A stretch of 64,000 nucleotides of DNA from the NCBI RefSeq assembly GCF_002160525.1, contig NZ_NFKT01000005.1, positions 1 through 64,000 on the forward strand. Reading direction: 5' to 3'. Of the stretch, positions 61,471 to 64,000 are shown in pieces. How positions within the stretch are numbered: the stretch's first letter is position 1; every line of letters begins with the position of its first letter. The notes under the pieces were generated by a model that saw only the letters and a program-made list of their open reading frames with translations, had not been told where the DNA came from and did no database searches. Source of the stretch: Lachnoclostridium sp. An169. Lineage in GTDB: Bacteria; Bacillota; Clostridia; Lachnospirales; Lachnospiraceae. A program made the translations under genes and the position numbers.

Positions 61471-62660
61471 GCCATTTCACTCCCGGCAGCCTGTTTTTTC
61501 TCCGCTTTTTTTCTTCCGGTCACAAAGACAAAATATCCGAGTGCACACAGCTGAAATATTCCGCAAATCGCAAATATGGCCGTATATCCCGCTGCTCCCG
61601 CGATCGCTTCCACTATAAAACCGCCGATCATAGGACCGATTCCCTGGAAGATATCCCCACCGAGGTAGTATGTACTGGTAGCCACGCCGCTGCGGTCTAT
61701 TCCCACTTCATTGATACATCCTGCCTGAAGCGCAGGCTGTGCCGCTCCCTGCCCTAACGAACGTATCACACCGGTCAGAAGTATCAGAGGCAGAGTCCGG
61801 CTCACTCCCAGGATAAACATGGAGCATGCCGTCAGAATCAGCCCCGGCACCACCGCCACCCGTATTCCTTTTTTATCCATCAGTTTTCCCGAGAAGGGAC
61901 GGACAATAAAGAGTACGACTGCACAAACCGTAAAATAAACACTCACACCGCCTACCCCCACTTCATCTGCATAAAGGACAAGATACGAGGCGATAATACC
62001 ATTGATAAAGGAGTACGATCCTGCAACCAACGTAAAAGGAAGCGCTTCTACGCACACAATATCACGAAGATGGATGCGGATCTTTTCCACCGTTTTCTTT
62101 TTTTCTTCATGCAGGAACATCAGTATCACAAATTCTCCTGCCACCATGACTGCCGAGATTAGAAACGTAACTCTCATTCCCACACTTTCTGCAATCGCAA
62201 GCCCAATTCCCGGCGCCACCGCGGAGCCGATCACCATGCCAAGACCAAAATATCCGATTCCTTCTCCCATCCTTGTTTTTGGAATATAATGAGACGCCAG
62301 AGCGATCTGACAGGTGCCTGCCAAAGCAAAACCCACACCGTTGATGATGCGGAAGAAAATAAGAAGAGGGATTTCTGTTGTGATGGTAAATCCAAGAAGA
62401 CCAATTCCCATAAGCACAGTGCTCCATTTCAGAAGCGTTACATTATTAAGGCGGTCTGCCATCACTCCGCTAAAGGGCCGGCAGACCAGGGATGTCAGGG
62501 AAACAAGTCCCACGATAAACCCTGCCATCGTAACCGTTGTCCCGATGCCGACCAGATATTTGGAAAGAATCGTCGCAATCATATAGAAGGAGAATGCATG
62601 TAGGGTATTGACCAGAAGCGTCAGAATATAATACTTGTTCCACAGTTTTTCTTGATTCAT
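61467..62660 (-). CDS. MFS transporter
   Basis: A 397-residue major facilitator with twelve predicted helices. The loop 2-3 motif reads GVMADRLNNVTLLKWS, resembling the MFS motif A (G-x-x-x-D-R). A related element in the second half is GKLMDKKGIRVAVVPG. The substrate is not predictable; the family region resembles sugar or drug exporters. It precedes the MATE gene with a 4-nt overlap, and its ribosome binding site is AGGAAGG. Confidence 0.88.
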   Translation of the reverse strand: MNQEKLWNKYYILTLLVNTLHAFSFYMIATILSKYLVGIGTTVTMAGFIVGLVSLTSLVCRPFSGVMADRLNNVTLLKWSTVLMGIGLLGFTITTEIPLLIFFRIINGVGFALAGTCQIALASHYIPKTRMGEGIGYFGLGMVIGSAVAPGIGLAIAESVGMRVTFLISAVMVAGEFVILMFLHEEKKKTVEKIRIHLRDIVCVEALPFTLVAGSYSFINGIIASYLVLYADEVGVGGVSVYFTVCAVVLFIVRPFSGKLMDKKGIRVAVVPGLILTACSMFILGVSRTLPLILLTGVIRSLGQGAAQPALQAGCINEVGIDRSGVATSTYYLGGDIFQGIGPMIGGFIVEAIAGAAGYTAIFAICGIFQLCALGYFVFVTGRKKAEKKQAAGSEMA

Positions 62661-62736
62661 GTTCTTCTTCCTTCCTGTCTGTAAAATTCTGCGGCACCGC
62701 CGTTATGTTCTGCCTCCCCGGCCGGATCCGGCGGTG

Positions 62737-62756
62737 AAAAAAGGAGAGGGCTCTCC
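62737..62756 (-). terminator. Rho-independent terminator after the sugar-binding protein gene
   Basis: GGAGAG (62743-62748) and CTCTCC (62751-62756) form the hairpin core. On the minus strand it is followed by a T6 tract (62742-62737). It lies 24 bp downstream of the solute-binding protein stop. Confidence 0.8.
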
Positions 62757-62779
62757 CCTCCCCCTTTGTATGGTTCTAT

Positions 62780-64000
62780 TTACTGCCCAGCAAGCCATGC
62801 ATCGAGCTGTGCCTGTTTCTCCGCAATAATGTCGTCAATTCCTGCATTTTTCAGAGCCTGTTGGAACTCCGGAAGCGTAGAATCAATATCAACTTCACCG
62901 TACATAAGCGGTGTGTAATACTGCGCAACAACGTTCGCACATGCTGTCATCTGATCGGTTACGTTTGTAGAATCGAACGTGAAGCCAAGTGCCAGAGATT
63001 TGTCACAGTTCTTGTTTTTCTCACGCATCTGATCGTAAACATCTTCCGGCTCATAGTACCATGTCTTGCACAGCATTACATTCGGCCAGTAAGCCATGGA
63101 CGCTGCCGACCATCCCAGATCTGACAGTCCGCTCTTGCCTTCCGGATAAACCATCTGTCCGTTCTCGTCCAATTCATACTCAAGCCCTTCAATACCGTTT
63201 GCCACAAGCTGAGCTGCATCTGCATCTGTATAGAGGACTTCCAGAACTCTCATTGCTGCTTCCGGTTCCTTGCAGAATGCGCTGATATGCCACATATAAG
63301 TTGTCGCATCACTTGTTGTAGAAAGAGCATCCGTTACCTTTGCTCCCTGAAGTTGCAGATTATTCTGTGCCTCTGTAGCCTCCATAGAAACTGCTGCATC
63401 CCATCCATAACCTGTAGTTCCGTCAGCCACCCCCATCAGAAGATTCATAAGAACCGGCTGATTATTACTGAGCGGATCCGGGCTGAATACGCCTGCCTCT
63501 TTCCATTTTTTCACATATTCCATCCACTGCAGGAAATAATCTGACTCATAATAATTTTCTACTGTTGTGCTTTCTGTCGGATTAGTCAAAACTCCAAGGA
63601 AATTTGTATCTCCAAAGTAGTCGATGCTCTTTGGAATCCAGTACGGATCCGTGGAACCGGGGATAAAATACTTGTCCGGATTTGCTTCTTTGAGCTGGAG
63701 GATTGTGTCCGACATGCTGTCCAGATCTGTCATCTGGCTCCAATCAATTCCGGCATTCTCCGCATCTGCTTCCAGAGAATAGAAAAGATTCTCCGTACAG
63801 TACGCATAAATGCAAGGAATACCATACTGTGTACCACCAACTTCACCACATTTCAGATACTCTGAAATACCGTCATTTTCAAACTGTTCCACAATTCCGC
63901 TTCCATCTGACTCCAGAAGATCATCCAGTGCCATAACCTGTCCGTTCGAAACCAGGTTCGTTATGGATGTGTACCAGAAGGAGTTGAACAGATCAATCGA
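62780..64000 (-). CDS. ABC transporter extracellular sugar-binding protein, 5' truncated by the window edge
   Basis: The frame stays open through base 64000, so the start and lipoprotein signal are outside the window; about 406 residues are seen. Typical features of family 1 solute-binding proteins are GTQYGIPCIYAYCTENLFYSLEADAENAGID, DAAVSMEATEAQNN and HISAFCKEPEAAMRVLEVLYTDADAAQLVANGIEG. The C-terminal ~130 residues resemble DUF3502. It is predicted to bind an oligosaccharide for an LplA-type ABC importer whose permease genes would lie upstream. The YesL-like gene nearby supports this. Confidence 0.9.
   Translation of the reverse strand, partial: SIDLFNSFWYTSITNLVSNGQVMALDDLLESDGSGIVEQFENDGISEYLKCGEVGGTQYGIPCIYAYCTENLFYSLEADAENAGIDWSQMTDLDSMSDTILQLKEANPDKYFIPGSTDPYWIPKSIDYFGDTNFLGVLTNPTESTTVENYYESDYFLQWMEYVKKWKEAGVFSPDPLSNNQPVLMNLLMGVADGTTGYGWDAAVSMEATEAQNNLQLQGAKVTDALSTTSDATTYMWHISAFCKEPEAAMRVLEVLYTDADAAQLVANGIEGLEYELDENGQMVYPEGKSGLSDLGWSAASMAYWPNVMLCKTWYYEPEDVYDQMREKNKNCDKSLALGFTFDSTNVTDQMTACANVVAQYYTPLMYGEVDIDSTLPEFQQALKNAGIDDIIAEKQAQLDAWLAGQ

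Overview
The window looks like a chromosomal segment of an anaerobic Gram-positive gut bacterium of the Lachnospiraceae (Clostridia). The grounds are moderately high GC with GC-rich third positions, AGGAGG-type ribosome binding sites, a large-form SRP RNA, an F-type ATP synthase with Firmicutes gene order, and small families common in that group (the DUF6128-like protein, the VanW protein, the DUF4080 radical SAM protein). I cannot fix the genus from sequence alone.

Region 1 (1-10.4 kb) starts with the 3' part of an Rpn-like nuclease gene. A long minus-strand gene chain follows, read from 10.4 kb down to 0.8 kb: an ArAE/FUSC membrane protein, a B12-binding radical SAM protein, DUF2752 and DUF4234 membrane proteins, a 33-residue membrane micropeptide, a VanW protein, an AIR-synthase-like protein, an Lrp regulator, an aminotransferase and TrmL. 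Region 2 (10.4-18.4 kb) holds the SRP RNA, which overlaps the 3' end of tadA on the other strand, then a DUF6128-like protein, dgt, an HTH protein with acidic repeats, and a small operon of a GGDEF/EAL-like protein, a phosphopantetheinyl transferase and a VanY-like peptidase. Region 3 (18.6-25.1 kb) is the complete ATP synthase operon atpBEFHAGDC with a good promoter and a leader of about 200 nt.

Region 4 (25.5-29.7 kb) has membrane proteins overlapping tail to tail by 150 bp, a YgjP-like metalloprotease, Maf and an M20 amidohydrolase. Region 5 (29.7-31.7 kb) is an AT-rich pair encoding an AAA ATPase and a PD-(D/E)XK-type protein, with its own promoter; it looks like a defence module and is divergent from region 6. 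Region 6 (31.7-37.2 kb) is a B12-dependent diol/glycerol dehydratase operon: three subunits, two reactivase subunits and a cobalamin adenosyltransferase. The medium subunit carries an encapsulation-peptide-like N-terminus although no microcompartment shell genes are present here.

Region 7 (37.2-50.7 kb) has an unknown membrane-anchored protein, a GHKL/LytTR two-component system and a glycoside locus: a doubly membrane-anchored permuted GH3, a GPH sugar transporter, a GH78 alpha-L-rhamnosidase and a GH2 enzyme. L-rhamnose released by GH78 can be fermented to 1,2-propanediol, a substrate of region 6 enzymes. Region 8 (50.8-55 kb) has a membrane MutS-like ATPase behind a palindromic operator, then a second ATPase operon with a small unknown protein and an sce7726-like nuclease. 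Region 9 (55.1-64 kb) is a carbohydrate-ester locus with three esterases, a polysaccharide deacetylase, a YesL-like protein, MATE and MFS transporters, and the 3' part of an ABC sugar-binding protein gene that continues beyond the window.

The best candidates for undescribed systems are the two ATPase-nuclease operons (29767-31423 and 52667-54933). Their biological role is inference; I could not run homology searches.
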